A DNA stretch of 47,262 nucleotides from Chrysochromulina tobinii (GCA_001275005.1 JWZX01003243.1:1-47262); one strand, 5' to 3'. Positions 10,301 to 19,626 are shown, numbered from the stretch's first letter. The notes: a model not told the origin generated them from the letters alone. Numbers and translations: made by a program.

Positions 10301-10504
10301 CTTGCCTCGCACGGTCACGGTCACGGTGGATGTCGCCGAGCAGCGGCGCAGCTCGAAGTGCACTCGCGACAAGTATGGGTCGCCGTGCGCGTGCACGTTG
10401 CACCGGCTTGCGTCTCGACCGATGAGCACAACTTCGCTCGTGAGCGGCACATCTGCAGAGCCGTCGTGTGGCCGGAGAGTGAGTAAAGGCAGCAAGGACG
10501 ACAT
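7317..10504 (-). CDS. FHA-BRCT-UBA-tyrosyl-DNA phosphodiesterase (TDP1) fusion
   Basis: Predicted DNA-end repair enzyme of 1023 aa, read as one gene with exons 9539-10504 and 7317-9422 and a 116-bp GT-AG intron in phase 0. FHA domain: Arg30, Ser46-Arg47-His49 and Asn74-Gly75 are the usual phosphothreonine-contact positions. Residues 151-193 carry an IPQGCVAGRQF / VPSGYGPGMEIRV motif pair common in algal proteins. A BRCT domain runs from about 264 to 358; its first half ends exon 1, and its conserved Trp342 (IVYDQTWVPACI) begins exon 2. UBA domain at about 428-465 (IRQLIELGFERAACEVAL). TDP1 core: HAK at His610/Lys612 with Asn630, then HAK at His863/Lys865 with Asn897 in YLGSHNLSAAAWG. These are the two HKN motifs that resolve 3'-phosphotyrosyl DNA adducts. 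If the splice is wrong, these are two adjacent genes, an FHA protein with half a BRCT and a UBA-TDP1. Confidence 0.82.
9395..9540. repeat. Tandem duplications forming the TDP1-fusion intron
   Basis: On the minus strand, GGGCGCCCTGT-YR-ACCTTG occurs at both intron ends: once from the donor side (near 9516-9536) and once at the start of exon 2 (near 9401-9419). Between them a unit with CGCTGATGACCTCTGATGAC…CTCATCAG is present twice. Each copy ends in a potential acceptor CAG. The intron therefore consists of duplicated flanking sequence. Confidence 0.75.
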
Positions 10505-10813
10505 TTTTTTACTCCCAGACGCTCGCCTTTTGAAAAGATGACGTTGTCTTCGTGCAGGAAAGTTTTAATGGATGGATGGGGAGGATGGGTGGATGGTTGG
10601 ATGCCTCGTCCGTTGCCGGCCGCTTCCGCTTGCGCCGCGGGCGCGGTCGTCTCACTCTAGTCGATGTAATTCGTGATTTATTTGGTGGGTTAAAAACTCA
10701 ACCGTGCGAAACTCAACTGTGCGTCGATCACACGTCGATTACCCCCGACTTGTTCGCATGTTGTGCCATTCTGTGTTCCTGTTCATGGACATGATCAATC
10801 ATATCACCGCGGA
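10505..10813. other. Spacer upstream of the TDP1 fusion
   Basis: About 310 bases between the FHA-TDP1 start and the GRASP stop. It has a degenerate GGATGGATG-type simple repeat near 10567-10600 and no gene. It must contain the promoter of the FHA-TDP1 gene and the 3' end of GRASP. Confidence 0.4.
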
Positions 10814-11698
10814 TCATGGAACAGCAGAATACGTCGGGAAAGGAACATTTGATGGCGCTGGTGCTTCCGGCAGCTGATGTGGCGGTGACGGTGCATGTAG
10901 CGGCGGGTCTACTGACTCTGGCTGCTGCTGAGGCGCAGGGGCGTCATCAACAGGCGGCGCCGGCTCCGCGGCGAGGGTTTCTGCGACGGCGGGTGGAGGC
11001 ATGCTTCTCGGTGCAGGCGCCGGCGGCTTGAGCGCGGCGTGCAGGTCTCGCCTCGGCGGCATCGCATGGAGGTAGCCCGCGCCCACACCGCACCCGAGGT
11101 AGCCGTCGCCACCCCACGTTCGCGTAGGCGTGATCATCACGTCGCGCACGCTCTCCGTGCGCACTGAATAAACATAGAGCCTCACTGTCCGGTTCTCGTT
11201 GTGCATCACAATCTCGCCAAACTCGTCCGGCCCGTCGTAGAGCAGGTCACCCACGCCGAGGATGTAATCATTGTACGCATCCAGGCCGGCGGCCGACGCC
11301 GGGCTGTCGTCGAAAACGTCAAGCACGTGCAGCGTGTGCTTCGACAGGTCCTGAGCCACATCAAATCGGATTGTGATGCCGAGGAGTCCACTACCGCCCC
11401 AGTCGTCATTGGGTGTGAGGATAGTCTCGCGAGTGCGCAGAGTGTGCGTGTCGAAGACGCACAGCCGCATTGGCTTGCCCTTGTTCTCGGCAATCATGCG
11501 CACGAAGTTGCCATCGTCGTGGTCAAGGCGCACGCCATTTGCTACCACAATGTAGTCCAGAACAGATTGCAAGCCCGCGGCTTGGCCAGGAGAATTCGGC
11601 TCGATCCGATGAACACGGAATCCGTACTCGTGCCCGATGACGGAGTCGAGCACGTCCTGTCGGCCGGCCTCAGCCTCGTTGCTGATCGCAGATCCCAT
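10814..11698 (-). CDS. GRASP55/65-family Golgi stacking protein
   Basis: Golgi reassembly-stacking protein, 294 aa, which tethers Golgi membranes by self-association of its PDZ-like domains. The N-terminus MGSAIS fits an N-myristoylation site. Two PDZ-like GRASP subdomains follow, at about residues 22-110 (GFRVHRIEPNSPGQAAGL … LGITIRF) and 120-208 (LHVLDVFDDSPASAAGL … LGCGVGAGYLH). Both have the repeated W-G-G-x-G-x-LG signature. The C-terminal 85 residues are Pro/Ala-rich, as in the regulatory tails of the family. Single exon. Divergent from the GSKIP-like gene, across a spacer with inverted TTGACTTGAC repeats. Confidence 0.93.
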   Translation of the reverse strand: MGSAISNEAEAGRQDVLDSVIGHEYGFRVHRIEPNSPGQAAGLQSVLDYIVVANGVRLDHDDGNFVRMIAENKGKPMRLCVFDTHTLRTRETILTPNDDWGGSGLLGITIRFDVAQDLSKHTLHVLDVFDDSPASAAGLDAYNDYILGVGDLLYDGPDEFGEIVMHNENRTVRLYVYSVRTESVRDVMITPTRTWGGDGYLGCGVGAGYLHAMPPRRDLHAALKPPAPAPRSMPPPAVAETLAAEPAPPVDDAPAPQQQPESVDPPLHAPSPPHQLPEAPAPSNVPFPTYSAVP

Positions 11699-12003
11699 GC
11701 GAGAGAATCGCTCCAGTCAAGTCAAGTCAAGTCCAGGACTCCTAAGTTGGTCGCGTCCTCGGCTGTTTTTGTATTGACTTGACTTGCTCCTTGTCCAGGA
11801 CACGTGGGACGGCTCCCCTCGTCAGAGGCGAGATGAGGGCTTGACTTGTCTTGACTTGACTAGCCTTGACTATTCGGCATGCACGAAGAGCTACAGATGC
11901 AAACGACTGAGGTGCGCGGCGCGCTGCTGCTCTTCGAATGCCGCGCCTAGCATGGTAGCATGCCGGGGTTATAGTTCACGTGCGACGCTGGGCTACTCGT
12001 TGC
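11699..12003. promoter_or_regulatory. Divergent promoter with inverted CAAGTCAAGT repeats (GRASP / GSKIP-like)
   Basis: The 305-base spacer holds AGTCAAGTCAAGTCAAGTCC at 11715-11734. The same pentamer appears in opposite orientation at 11774-11785 (TTGACTTGACTT) and at about 11840-11870 (GACTTGTCTTGACTTGACTA…TTGACTA). CAAGTC units thus face each other around the middle of the shared upstream region. CACGTG (E/G-box type) lies at 11801-11806. Confidence 0.5.
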
Positions 12004-12357
12004 ATGCGCTCGCAGGTGATTGACGGCTTGAGGAGCGCAGCTGAGGCAATCGATGCGGGTCCATGCGCAGCGACTGTAGCTATTACGACGCTTGAAGGGC
12101 ATGCGGTGGTGTTGCGCCTCGATAGCAGAGGCGTGCGCATCGAAAGCGCAGCTGATGACTGTCCTTACAGCCGGCAAACGTATGATTGTGTAAACTCCCT
12201 GCTGCTCAACCAGAGTTCGGGGTTTCGGGCGTACTTCAACGCCTCACTGGCCGCGGCGCTGGCCGTGGCAGCCAACGGCACACATACGGAAGCTTTGGAA
12301 GAGCAAGCTTTGGAGGAGGAAGCTTTGGAGAAGGATGGCGCTATTGTTAGGTCATAG
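12004..12357 (+). CDS. GSKIP-domain protein
   Basis: Small protein of 117 aa matching the GSK3-interaction protein fold (GSKIP/DUF727). The N-terminal half has the alternating beta strands (ATVAITTLEGHAVVLRLDS RGVRIESA). The conserved C-terminal helix is present as TYDCVNSLLLNQSSGFRAYF followed by NASLAAALA, equivalent to the family's 'YxSLLDTLSPxYREAFGNxL' segment. Animal GSKIP binds GSK3-beta and PKA RII; in other lineages the domain also occurs in CLU proteins. The tail is an acidic near-repeat of EALEE. The first ATG in frame is 12004. Single exon. Confidence 0.75.
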   Translation: MRSQVIDGLRSAAEAIDAGPCAATVAITTLEGHAVVLRLDSRGVRIESAADDCPYSRQTYDCVNSLLLNQSSGFRAYFNASLAAALAVAANGTHTEALEEQALEEEALEKDGAIVRS

Positions 12358-12508
12358 CGGGACCGCTACATGATCATTATGAGTCTCTTGTCGTCTCCTA
12401 CAAGATAAGTGCGCTAGTGGGGCGCCTGTGCCTGTGGGTCAACGGCTCAACGCGGCCGCGCGCCCCCGCGCCGGCGCCGCACCTGATCGTTTTATTATCG
12501 GACGGGGC

Positions 12509-12567
12509 GCCCCGGGGGCTCATGATTGGAAGATATTGTGAATTCCAAGATATTGCGCCCCCGGGGC
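12509..12567. terminator. GC-rich inverted repeat between convergent genes
   Basis: GCCCCGGGGGC at 12509-12519 is the exact reverse complement of GCCCCCGGGGC at 12557-12567, with a 37-base AT-richer loop. It lies in the spacer between the ends of the GSKIP-like and LTO1-like genes. A role in 3'-end formation is only a possibility. Confidence 0.35.
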
Positions 12568-12627
12568 CCGGCTGCCGACTGAGACCTGAGACATTCCGCA
12601 CTACGACGACATACACGCGCAAAGGCG

Positions 12628-13323
12628 CTATTCAACTACGCGTGCGGCTGAGCTCTCAGAGCCACACAGAAGAATGCATTGCACATCGTGCACCTCACGT
12701 CGCGCCCAATCCAAGATGTTGAGCCGTCCTCTCGAGAGGCTGACCTCGCGTGTTCCTGCAGCGTCTAGCACACGCTGCTGATTGACCGGAACCGGCGTGT
12801 TGAGCCAAGCTTCGTACTCCACCTTTGTATTGAAGGGCGAGTCGACGAAAGACGGTGTTGGATGCTGCGGAGGCAGCGGCAGTGCTTGTCGTTGGCAGCA
12901 ACCATCAGTACCGCAGCCGCCAGTCGGTTCGCCGATCGCTGACGGCACCTGCCACTGGCAGCAGCCGCCACCTTGCTCTTGTGAGGTGCACAGAGCTGGG
13001 TCGTGCTTATCAAGAAGCATCTGGCGCACACGGCATAGACGGGCGAGGACTGCGTCTCGAGCAACACCAGTGGCATGCACCATTGGAAGTACCTCTATGA
13101 GCGTGGCCACGGCGCCCAGCACTGCACCTTCTGGCTCACCCGCAGCGCTGCCCTCACCAAAACCGGCGTTGAATGCGGCTTGCAACGCCGCCTCCTCACC
13201 AGCGGCAGTGCCTTCGCGAAAGCCTAGAGTTGCAAACGTGCGCTCAAGGCGCGCCCATTCGCACGAAGCGACGTTCGCGGCCAACGGCGTCTCGGGGTTG
13301 CTATCGTCAAGCCAGTCGACCAT
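12628..13323 (-). CDS. LTO1/YAE1-family protein (Fe-S assembly adaptor for ABCE1)
   Basis: The 231-aa product has the Yae1/Lto1 deca-GX3 motif near residues 27-60: LERTFATLGFREGTAAG, then ALQAAFNAGFGEGSAAGEPEGAVLGA. The family joins an adaptor that delivers Fe-S clusters to the ribosome-recycling ATPase ABCE1/Rli1. The start at 13323 (MVDWLDDSNP) was chosen because the longer frame overlaps the divergent MCM10 promoter and start. The C-terminal ~100 residues (Cys-rich QEQGGGCCQWQ…GGCGTDGCCQRQ, then KVEYEAWLNTPV) are not typical of LTO1 and may be lineage-specific or hide an intron. Confidence 0.72.
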   Translation of the reverse strand: MVDWLDDSNPETPLAANVASCEWARLERTFATLGFREGTAAGEEAALQAAFNAGFGEGSAAGEPEGAVLGAVATLIEVLPMVHATGVARDAVLARLCRVRQMLLDKHDPALCTSQEQGGGCCQWQVPSAIGEPTGGCGTDGCCQRQALPLPPQHPTPSFVDSPFNTKVEYEAWLNTPVPVNQQRVLDAAGTREVSLSRGRLNILDWARREVHDVQCILLCGSESSAARVVE

Positions 13324-13438
13324 TCTTGCGGATCGGACTTCGCGAAGCAAGCAAGGTTTTTTGCACGCCAGAAAATCACGTGTCGCGTCAAACAAACGCC
13401 GCAACTCTTTTCCTGAGAAGACACGTTTGCACACCACT
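13324..13438. promoter_or_regulatory. Compact divergent promoter (LTO1-like / MCM10)
   Basis: Only 115 bases separate the two opposite start codons. This is the shortest shared promoter in the window. No TATA element is seen. Confidence 0.5.
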
Positions 13439-15320
13439 ATGTTTTTCGAGCAGCTCCCGCGCAGCGTGTACGGGAAAATGTCCGCCGCCCCAGAGGCCGC
13501 TGACCTGGCAGATCTGCTGGCGCTCGCTGACGTTCCTGCGGCGCCATCAGCGAAAAGGCCTTGCCTCAGCACCACGAGCACCATGAGCAGTATGCCAGAC
13601 CTCACGATCGAGCCGCTCTCTGGCATACGCATCCGTCCAGAGAGCCGGAAGCTTGATCGCGAAGCCCTGCGTGCTCTCTCTTCGACCTTCGACTTTCGCC
13701 GACTGGATCAAATTCCAGGGATGCTGCGCGGAGCGACCCCATTGCCGACTGCGTGGCTCACCATTGCAGTGCTCGTCGACAAGGGACCCACCAAGCCAAC
13801 TAATGGCGGCGGCGGTCAGTTTTGCGTTTGGAAGCTAAGCGACCTCAAGCGGGGCAGCTCTGCGACAACTGTGCCCGTCTTCCTCTTCGGCGAGGCCTGC
13901 TCTGGGGCCTGGAAGGAGCTTCCCGGCACAGCGTTCGCGCTGCTAGCTGCCAAGGCCGTGCCGCGCAAGGATGGTGCGGACGCAGGTGCAGAGGAGGCAG
14001 CCCTGAGCATCGACAAGCTGCAGCAGCTGCAGCGCATCGGGCATGCGTCCGAATTCGCATTCTGCAAGGCGGAACGACGAGACGGCAAGCCGTGTTCCAT
14101 GTGGGTCAACAAGGAGGAGTGCGAGTACTGCGAGTACCATGTCGGAGCCGCCCTCCGGCAGGCCAATCGCGCTGCCGCCGCGCCCAAGCGAGCGCCCAAG
14201 GACGCTGGAGCGATGCCACCCTCTTCGTCTCATGGGGGCGGCGGCAGTGCTGGCGTACCTTTGGGGGCGATCGGGGGCGTGCCTCCCACGCTCAGCGACT
14301 CTCGTCCTTCTCGACCCTCGTGGTCTGCCGCCAACATGCAGAAGCCGCATTCCGAGGCCGACATTGCGCGAGCCGCGCTAATCCTGCGCGAATCAGGCTT
14401 CACATTCCAACCTCCGGATCCGAACTCCTCGGACCCGTTCAAGCATCAATTCAAGGTGCTCCCCAAGGCGGCAGTCGCGCCTCGACCGGCGAGCGCCCCG
14501 GCATCAGCCAAGCCCATCCCAAGCACAGTCGCCACGTCCTGCGTGCGCGGAAGCGCCGATGTCGGGCTGGGTGTGCACAGGGGTTTGAGTGGCAGCGTCG
14601 ACATGGCCTCCCGCGGCTCCAGCTTCTTGCAGGCCTTTGGCAGCATCGATCGGCACGCGAAGGAAAAGGTGCTACAGGCCAAGCCCACTGGCGCCGCATC
14701 AGAGCGCGAGGCGGCGCGTGAAGAGCTAGATCGGCGCCTCGGCACGCTGAGCAAGAAAGACGAGCTGCACGAAAAGGTGAGAGGGGGGCGCAGCGCCTCA
14801 CTTACGACCGCGCTCAGCGCGCCACCGACTAGAGTGCAACACTCATCGTCCTTCCTCCCCACGCCTTTGCTCACCTGCGCAGGCCCAAACGGTGTCCGTG
14901 ATCGAGGTGACGGCCTACAAGTGTCTCCAATGCGGCTACTTTGCTGAAAAGGCGCGACGAGAGTGCCGTGAGCTGGGCCATCAGCTGCAGGGCGTCAAGG
15001 TAAAAAAGCGCTTCTTTTCATGTCGCCGTTGCAAGGAGCACACGTCGGCCCTCAATCGACGGCTGCCGGACGGCGCTTGCCGCAAGTGCGGGAGCACGGA
15101 TTGGAAGGAAGCGGGCTTGAAGCGCAGTACTGCCGCGCCCCCGCCGTCGGCCGAGTTCCTCCCGCGTGGCGAGGAGGTCGGCAAGTTCCGCAACTCCGTG
15201 CCTGCGCCGTCGTACGCAACCGGCGATGCTGTCACAGATGCGGCTTCTGGGGGTGCGCTGGATGATCGGCGCAATCACAACGCTTGGCAAAGCTCGATGC
15301 CTACTTGGGATGAAACCTGA
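13439..15320 (+). CDS. MCM10: MCM10 replication factor (2 exons)
   Basis: Replication initiation protein that binds DNA, Pol alpha and the CMG helicase. Exons 13439-14776 and 14883-15320 are joined across a 106-bp GT-AG intron in phase 0 to give 583 aa. The OB fold is at about residues 55-175 (LSGIRIRPESRKLDREAL, FCVWKLSDLKRG, VFLFGEAC). It is followed by the MCM10 zinc finger CKAERRDGKPCSMWV…CEYCEYH. Exon 2 carries the C-terminal zinc module with CLQC, C…H, CRRC and CRKCG pairs (YKCLQCGYFAEKA; KKRFFSCRRCKEHT; CRKCGSTDW), typical of MCM10. A second ATG at 13478 is possible. Convergent with the HAD gene. Confidence 0.93.
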
Positions 15321-15827
15321 TAGATAACCTTCGACGACTGCGCGTGGGAGGAGTCGGTGGAGTTGGAGGCCCTTGACGCGGCACGCGAGCGGCGTGCTGC
15401 AGACACCAAGGTGGCGCCGGTCGCGTGGGCCGTGCGCGCAGGGGTGGAATGGTGGAAGCGGGTAGGAAGCGGGTGGAAGCGCGCGCGCCGTCCGGCTGGA
15501 CGAGAACCGGCCCGGCGCGCGGGAGGCCGCTGGCCGGGCCGCGGTCGTGCTCGCGGCCTCCCGCCGCCAGTAAGTAAGTAAAACCGCATGTGTGCCCACA
15601 CGCATATGTTAGGCAATGAGGCTTGTTATCAGAGGCTAAAAAAGCAAGACCGTACCAACTGAAACCAACTGTGGACCGTCGAACGGTCGACCGTGCCCGG
15701 GGTCTCTCTCGGCGCCCCACGGCCCGTCTTGTCTCTTGACCGCTTGATGAACCAGGCACGCGCGAGGAGCAGGACGCGCGAAACTGTGCCCATCGAGGTT
15801 CCGCCTGCCGTCAGCGCTGAGAGCACA
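15321..15827. other. Convergent spacer, GC-rich
   Basis: About 500 bases between MCM10 and the HAD gene. An open frame on the plus strand (15357-15581, Ala/Arg-rich, containing VELEALDAARERRAAD) has a coding look at its start but no start codon context, splice link or family. I treat it as non-coding. Confidence 0.4.
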
Positions 15828-17076
15828 TCAGCTCGCCTGGGCCGTCTCGCGCTCTAGCCAAATGTTGAGAGTGGTGCCCGTTCGATAGATGTCCGGAAGC
15901 TTGTCGGCGACCACTTCGAGCTGCTTCTGCAGTTCGTACGGCGTGGGCCGCTCCCAAAGCTTGACCGTCTTGACTAATGCGTGCGCGAAGCTGCGGCCCA
16001 GCAAGTGAACGGCGTCCATCTCAATGTGCGAGTCCCCAACAGAGACAAGGTTCGTGACCGCCTCGAGCTGCAGCTTATTTTGCACCTGCACACGCGGCCA
16101 AAACGAGTGGTCAGTGCTCGAAGCGCACAGGGATCGATCGAGCGTGATCGCACACCTGTAAGAATGCGTGCATCTTCCAGGCGTGGCTGTCGCCTGGGAA
16201 GGCCGCCTCGAAGGCTCCGCGCGCGGAAATGATCTCGACGTTGGGAAGATCTTCAGCAAGCCCCGGCATGCAAAGGGAGGAGGAATGCTGGACCCACCCC
16301 TCCGAAGCGTTTGTGATGATGAAGACCTTACCCATCTTGCTCGCCTGCCGCAGCAGCGTCTGCACGATGCGCTCGAGCGAGGACAGCTGCTCGCGGACCT
16401 GCGCAGGAATGGCACCGTACTGGCGCTGGACCATCTCGAGGTGGCTCGTGCACAGCAGCGTGTCGTCCCAATCGAAGATGGTGACAGTCTGCGAGCTCTT
16501 CGGCCGGTTGAGTTGTGGGATGAACGCGCGCGAGTGCTCCAGCTTCTTGATATACCCGAGACGGATGTCGTCGCTTGAGCGCCGTGCCGACGCCTGGCGC
16601 ACAGCGACCACCTCGACTGGCTGCTCGTCTCCTGTGTGCTCCGAGGGTGGGACTAAGGATGGCGAGCCACGGCCCACGTCAGGTGGCGCCTCTTTGGCAC
16701 CAGTGCGACCCTCCTTCATGCCCTCCTTCACGCCCTCCTTCTCCTGAATGCCCACCTTGCTGAGAAACTTTAGGCGCCATTGGGAGTTCCGAGCACCTGG
16801 ACCTAAACCAGGATCTTCTCCTTCGGCGGTGCTGCTGCTTGGTATCGCTTCCTCTGCGCGAGCCGGAGCGGTGCTTGAAGGTTCTGTTTTCGCAACTGGA
16901 GGCGGCAATGGCAACATGGCCGCAAATGCCTCCGACAACGCCGCCGCCGCATCTCCATTTGAAGAGCACGGTCCCGGAGCGACGCTGAAAACGCCGCCTG
17001 CGAGGGGCGCCGCCATTGCGAAGAACAAGTCCGCTGTGCCTCCTCGCTCCTGCAGCGCCTCCTCGCGTGATCGCAT
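15828..17076 (-). CDS. HAD-superfamily phosphatase-like protein (2 exons)
   Basis: Exons 16156-17076 and 15828-16085, with a 70-bp GT-AG intron in phase 0, give 392 aa. The HAD core has motif I FDWDDTLLCTS with the two Asp nucleophile positions. Motif II is VFIITNASEGWVQHS, and motif IV lies in exon 2 as VSVGDSHIEMDAV. The ITNA…GWV…SAR variant is typical of a protist/algal HAD group of unknown substrate. The N-terminal 180 residues are low complexity (Ala/Pro/Ser, then a KEGVKEGMKEGR repeat) and probably disordered or regulatory. Its start lies 1.0 kb from no other promoter: the PI4K gene ends 165 bases upstream. Confidence 0.82.
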
Positions 17077-17241
17077 CTGGTAAGTTGTGAACGTTCACAG
17101 TTACGTGTAGTTTGGAGCTCTTGGTTGGAGGAGGGTACAGTAAGCGCTGCGTGCGGCGTTCATTCATGCGTGCCAGCCAGTACCCTCGGGGCGAGACTAT
17201 TCCTATTCACAAGCTCGTCAAACGTTCGCCACCTCCAATAT

Positions 17242-19626
17242 TCACAAGATGCCAAGGCAACAGCGCTGGTAACAATCATACGCTCCCGTGGTCCAGTTGT
17301 CCAGCGCGTTGTCAATGAGGTTCGCAGCGTAGCGCGCGTACTGCTGTTGCGTCATGTCGGGCTGGAAGCGCTGCCGCATGGCCTCAACGGTGCTCTCGCC
17401 TGCCCTGAAGCATGGGAACGAGCCGCCCACGCCACGGTACGCCGCATGCACGATGAGCAGTACCTTGTCACGGTGGCGACGAGCCTCCTGGAAGCCGCGC
17501 ACCACGAGCGTGCGGTAGTAGCGGAACCAAGGCGAGCCGATGCCACCCATGAGCTCGACCCACTCGCCTGTCAGCTTGAAGGGCGCTGCCTCGAAGCCCA
17601 TGTTCTTGCCGGGCGAGTTGGAGAGCAAGAAGCCAAAGTCGATGTGAATTACGGAGCCGTTGGCATGCAGCAAGATGTTGCCATTGTGCCGGTCTTTGAG
17701 CTGCAGCAGGTAGGAGACGACCGAGTACGCAGCGAGGCTCTGCACAAAGTTGCGCCGTGCACGGTGGAAGCTCACGCTGCTCGCGCCGCCGTAGCGCCGA
17801 CGGAAAAAGTCGGCGAGCGAGTAGTAGTTGGCTGTCGACTTCTTGACCGAGTCGAGCGATTTGGCGTTGGGCACCACCTCGATGAGCCCGGTGGTGGGCG
17901 AGGTGGCAAGGATGCGGTACGGCCGCAACCGCAGAGGTAGCCGGCAGTGGCGGAAGATGCGATCGAACTCGCGGATGAGACTCACCGCAAACTGCTCCTG
18001 CAGCAGCTCGTCGTTCGACTTGACGATGAAGGCATGGAGCGCCCAGCCGGGCAAGTTGGCGTATGGGGACGTCGCGCGCATCCGATCGGCGCGCTCCTGC
18101 CAGAGCTCGCCGAACCCCTCGTTGACGGAGTAGTCAAAGTCCTCTTCGTCGTCCGCAGCGCGTGCGCCACGCGTGCCGCGCAGCGTGCCGCCCCCGTCCG
18201 GACGCAGCGCGTCCCCCTCAGACGCAGATGCTGCCTCCTGCAGCAGCAGCCGGCTCTTATGGGCGCGCGCCTCACGCTCGGGCTCGTCGGGCTCGTTCTC
18301 GGGCGAGGGCGGGGCAGCGGCGAGCCGCGGCGTCGGCATCAGCGTGGCCGGGTCGCCCTCAATGACGAGCTCCGTGTCGGCGACCGCAACCGCACGCGAT
18401 AGGCCCGTGAAGCTGCCACCTATGCGCCTGGAGGTGCCCTCCTCGGGGTCCGAGCTGGAGCGCAGACGCATCGAGGGCGCGGACGCGAGGCCCGCCATCG
18501 CGGCGGCGCAGCGCGGGCTGCCCACGCTTGAGGGCTCGGTGCCGCCCTCGGCGCTGTGAACTGCGCAGCTCTCCGCGCGCTGGCGGCGCAAGGAGGCGGG
18601 CATACCTTCACTGGTCAGGCGCTGCTGCCGGCGCCTGAAATTGGACGCGCGGTTGGCGACGGCACGCGAGAGCTTGCCGAGGCGGACTCGCATCGCGAGC
18701 GCCGCGCTCGACTGAGATTGCTGACCGAGCAGAGCGGGATGTGCGTCGACCACCTCGGCGAAGACGAGGTAGGGCACGCGCTCCTTGGTCGAGAGGACGA
18801 AGGACTCCCCCTCGAGGAAGCGCGCGATCGCGTGCGGGTTGGCGTCGAGACCCGAGAGCGGCACAAAGGGGCGCCAGCTCGGCGGCAACGGCCCGCCAGT
18901 GCGAGGCAGCAGCTTGTTGACGGCGATGAGGGCAGCGCGCAGCTGCTCGAGCCGGAAGGGCCGCTCGACAGCGCGCAACTGCTCAGAGATGCCGGTGAGA
19001 GTCTGCACTAGGTGCAGCTCACGCCGAAACTGCGAAACCGCCGTCGCGCCGTCATTGTCGGGGTCGCTGGCGCCAATGGGCTGCGGCTGTGGCGCCGCGC
19101 AAACCTCGAGCAGACGCGACACGCTCTGCTTCATCTGCTCAATGAGTGACAAGCGCACCGTCTCATCGGCAGCCGATGCGGCGGCCGTGTGGCGGGGCTG
19201 CGCCAGGAGCAGCCAGTAGAGCTCGAGGCCAAAGCTGGGCGCAGCTGCGCAAGTTCGCAGCAGGAAGGCCTTGACCTCTCTCGAGACGGGCCCGCTGTGT
19301 GTGAGCACGTAGTACAGGAGCTGTGGCAGCACCGACTGGAGCGCGATGGGGTCGAGGCCAAAGAGCTGATCGAGCTGCGCACCCGTGACGGAGCGCCCCA
19401 TCCCCGACTCATCCCACAACATTTGAACCGCCGCATGGATGGCATCCCACCTCCGCTGCGGCGAGTGCGAGAGCCGCGCTGCGGACACGTAGGCGAAGAG
19501 CCTATCGAGTGCTTGCAGAGCCCTCGAGCTGCTTTGGGGACCACTGACCTCCATGGCAACGAAATGGCCTTCTGGTTCAGGCACCGCATCCAGATAGCCT
19601 CCGCCAGAGTTGTAGTTGATCGCCAT
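17242..19626 (-). CDS. PI4KB: Phosphatidylinositol 4-kinase, type III beta
   Basis: Makes PI4P at the Golgi/TGN from phosphatidylinositol. The product has 794 aa. A helical (LKU-like) region lies at about 25-150 and a Ser/Arg-rich linker at 300-500. The kinase core starts near 515, with the catalytic loop LKDRHNGNILL, the metal-binding HIDFGFLL, and the type III beta signature NSPGKNMGFEAAPFKLTGEW. The C-terminus ends NALDNWTTGAYDCYQRCCLG. The start at 19626 (MAINYNSGGGY) was chosen; the longer frame up to 19854 reads through a duplicated GAGTATTGCTGTCGGCGAG and overlaps the divergent gene. Single exon. It fits functionally with GRASP and SEC24 as a secretory-pathway gene. Confidence 0.93.
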   Translation of the reverse strand: MAINYNSGGGYLDAVPEPEGHFVAMEVSGPQSSSRALQALDRLFAYVSAARLSHSPQRRWDAIHAAVQMLWDESGMGRSVTGAQLDQLFGLDPIALQSVLPQLLYYVLTHSGPVSREVKAFLLRTCAAAPSFGLELYWLLLAQPRHTAAASAADETVRLSLIEQMKQSVSRLLEVCAAPQPQPIGASDPDNDGATAVSQFRRELHLVQTLTGISEQLRAVERPFRLEQLRAALIAVNKLLPRTGGPLPPSWRPFVPLSGLDANPHAIARFLEGESFVLSTKERVPYLVFAEVVDAHPALLGQQSQSSAALAMRVRLGKLSRAVANRASNFRRRQQRLTSEGMPASLRRQRAESCAVHSAEGGTEPSSVGSPRCAAAMAGLASAPSMRLRSSSDPEEGTSRRIGGSFTGLSRAVAVADTELVIEGDPATLMPTPRLAAAPPSPENEPDEPEREARAHKSRLLLQEAASASEGDALRPDGGGTLRGTRGARAADDEEDFDYSVNEGFGELWQERADRMRATSPYANLPGWALHAFIVKSNDELLQEQFAVSLIREFDRIFRHCRLPLRLRPYRILATSPTTGLIEVVPNAKSLDSVKKSTANYYSLADFFRRRYGGASSVSFHRARRNFVQSLAAYSVVSYLLQLKDRHNGNILLHANGSVIHIDFGFLLSNSPGKNMGFEAAPFKLTGEWVELMGGIGSPWFRYYRTLVVRGFQEARRHRDKVLLIVHAAYRGVGGSFPCFRAGESTVEAMRQRFQPDMTQQQYARYAANLIDNALDNWTTGAYDCYQRCCLGIL

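Noticed and set aside
13324-13632. Longer N-terminus for the LTO1-like protein
   Set aside because: It would run across the MCM10 start codon and shows no LTO1 similarity; MVDWLDDSNP at 13323 is the natural start.
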